From contig CAXFZM010000209.1 in the NCBI GenBank assembly GCA_964007475.1, positions 273,001 through 337,000 on the forward strand: 64,000 nt of DNA. Reading direction: 5' to 3'. Shown here piece after piece: positions 63,200 to 64,000 of the stretch. The stretch's first letter is position 1, and each line of letters starts with the position of its first letter. Source of the stretch: Hybos culiciformis (Eukaryota; Arthropoda; Insecta; Diptera; Hybotidae). The position numbers and the translations under genes were made by a program. A model generated the notes under the pieces. That model did not search any database. It was not told where the DNA came from and saw only the letters and a list, made by a program, of their open reading frames with translations.

Positions 63200-64000
63200 A
63201 AATTACGCTTCTTTGGCATTTAAAAAATTAAAATCGATGCACTGGTTCGCGAGCTATGAGCTCTCAAAGTTGAGAAAGAAAATTTTACATATTTAGTATG
63301 AGAAAATCGCCTTTCGACGGTTTTTAGGCTCTAGCTCAAAAACCAAAAAATATTTTATAAAAGAATTTTTTTTTTAGATTAAAATTCATAAAATTACGCT
63401 TCTTTTGGCATTTAAAAAATTAAATTCGATGCACTGGTTGGCGAGCTATGAGCTCTCAAAGTTGAGAAAGAAAATTTTACATATTTAGTATGAAAAAATC
63501 GCCTTTCTACGGTTTTTAGGCTCTAGCTCAAAAACCAAAAAATATTTTCTAAAACAATTTTTTTTAGATTAAAATTCATAAAATTATGCTCCTTTTAGCA
63601 TTTCAAAAATTAAAATCTATGCACTGGTTCGCGAGCTATGAGCTCTCAAAGTTGAGAAAGAAAATTTTACATATTTAGTATGAATAAATCGCCTTTCGAC
63701 GGTTTTTAGGCTCTAGCTCAAAAACCAAAAAATATTTTATGAAACAATTTTTTTTTAGATTAAAATTCATAAAATTACGCTTCTTTTGGCATTTAAAAAA
63801 TTAAAATCGATGCACTGGTTCGCGAGCTATGAGCTCTCAAAGTTGAGAAAGAAAATTTTACATATTTAGTATGAAAAAATCGCCTTTCGACGGTTTTTAG
63901 GCTCTAGCTCAAAAACCAAAAAATATTTCTAAAACAATTTTGTTTTAGATTAAAATTCATAAAATTACGCTTCTTTTGGCATTTAAAAAATTAAAATCGA
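63200..64000. repeat. Divergent terminal monomers
   Basis: The last four to five monomers carry changes seen nowhere else in the window: TTAAATTCGATG, GTTGGCGAG, TTTCTACGG with TTATGCTCCTTTTAGC, CATTTCAAAAATT with ATCTATGC, TGAATAAATCG and CAAAAAATATTTCTAAA. TTTTGTTTTAG is shared with about 17710 and 55306. The stretch remains satellite, but it has the weakest internal match, as if entering another part of the array. Confidence 0.7.

Larger units (their letters stand above)
1..64000. repeat. AT-rich satellite array, 190/191-bp monomer, head-to-tail
   Basis: The entire window is tandem copies of one monomer. Taking TTACGCTTC as the phase anchor, successive anchors fall 189-192 bp apart except in recurring deleted variants of 149, 161, 171, 177 and 180 bp. 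This gives about 335-340 copies. Every copy I followed is in the same orientation. There is no unique sequence longer than a few bases between monomers, and the array runs off both edges. GC is about 28%. The longest open frames are under 80 codons and are made of repeat sequence, so no protein product is supported. Satellites of this kind commonly form heterochromatin or centromeres. That role is not shown by the sequence here. Confidence 0.98.
28131..64000. repeat. Superunit S2, interrupted by an 8.6/9.5-kb tandem duplication
   Basis: This is the second superunit. It begins like position 1, then at 32989 jumps back to sequence like 24351. It runs through a second copy to 42513, and then continues as H4 (paired with H1 at offsets 38,005-39,377) and H5 (paired with H2 at offsets 37,588-37,590 in their first few kb). 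Subtracting the 9.5-kb second copy from about 37.6 kb returns about 28.1 kb, the size of S1. The end of S2 is outside the window. Confidence 0.7.
50850..64000. repeat. HOR copy H5, cut by the window end
   Basis: It parallels H2: 161-bp monomer at 50850, GAGTAAG at 51961, 149-bp monomer at 53856, GATACAC at 54194, GCACC at 58141, GAACATTTT pair near 61589 and 61780, 180-bp monomer at 61899, 171-bp monomer at 62460. After about 63.2 kb it no longer follows the H2 tail. It instead has the single-T CTTCTTTGGC monomer typical of H1 (10142) and H4 (49527), and then several private variants to the end. Confidence 0.8.

Noticed and set aside
1..64000. CRISPR array
   Set aside because: Period and copy number are regular, but the whole 190-bp period is conserved. 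There are no unique spacers, and the sequence is eukaryotic-type satellite.
1..64000. Telomeric or simple-sequence origin of the A/T runs
   Set aside because: A- and T-runs vary by one to three bases inside a conserved 190-bp frame. No TTAGGG-, TTAGG- or TTTAGGG-type tandem array is present. TTTTAGG occurs only once per monomer as part of the stem.
1..64000. Replication origin or matrix-attachment function from AT-richness
   Set aside because: Nothing in the sequence distinguishes this from ordinary AT-rich satellite, and no known consensus element was recognised.

Overview
The whole 64 kb window is one uninterrupted AT-rich satellite DNA array. It is built from a monomer of about 190-191 bp, repeated head-to-tail in one orientation roughly 335-340 times. 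I find no protein-coding gene, rRNA, tRNA, transposable element, CRISPR array or unique-sequence island, and both window edges lie inside the array. A clean consensus monomer (58712-58902) has 54 G+C in 191 bp (about 28% GC) and carries seven CpGs, where its base composition predicts about four. The size, uniformity and order of the array indicate a eukaryotic nuclear genome, in a (peri)centromeric, subtelomeric or sex-chromosome-type block. The lack of CpG depletion leans towards a lineage with little germline CpG methylation, such as many invertebrates. The species cannot be read from the sequence.

The array is hierarchical. Level 1 is the 190/191-bp monomer, with variable A- and T-runs. 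Level 2 is a residual dimer of about 381 bp, seen as alternation of GTTGGG and GTTGAG monomers in some sub-domains. Level 3 is blocks of several monomers, best shown by a 9-monomer, 1,699-bp unit at 541, 2240, 30719 and 40245. Level 4 is a long higher-order repeat (HOR) of about 13-15 kb, recognised by a fixed order of marker monomers: a 161-bp short monomer, a GAGTAAG monomer, a GTGAG pair, a GCACC monomer, a 180-bp monomer and a 171-bp monomer. I divide the window into H1 (1-13259), H2 (13260-28130), H3 (28131-36949, truncated), H4 (36950-50849) and H5 (50850-64000, cut by the window end). Level 5 is a superunit of two HORs, about 28 kb: H1 resembles H4, and H2 resembles H5. The order H1-H2-H3-H4-H5 is explained by two superunits (1-28130 and 28131 onward), the second interrupted by a tandem duplication (24351-32988 copied as 32989-42513).

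On this framework lie private rearrangements: a 719-bp tandem duplication, a rearranged 1.8-kb segment, a local expansion at 18.3-20.8 kb, a chimeric monomer, a translocated monomer, and several small deletions, many flanked by 2-6 bp direct repeats. They record unequal exchange, conversion and slippage in the array. Within each monomer there are three clustered dyads and a GGTTTTT/AAAAACC stem, the only candidates for function visible here. No gene-based undescribed system is present. The notable feature is the multi-level HOR itself. All comparisons were made by eye, so identities are approximate.
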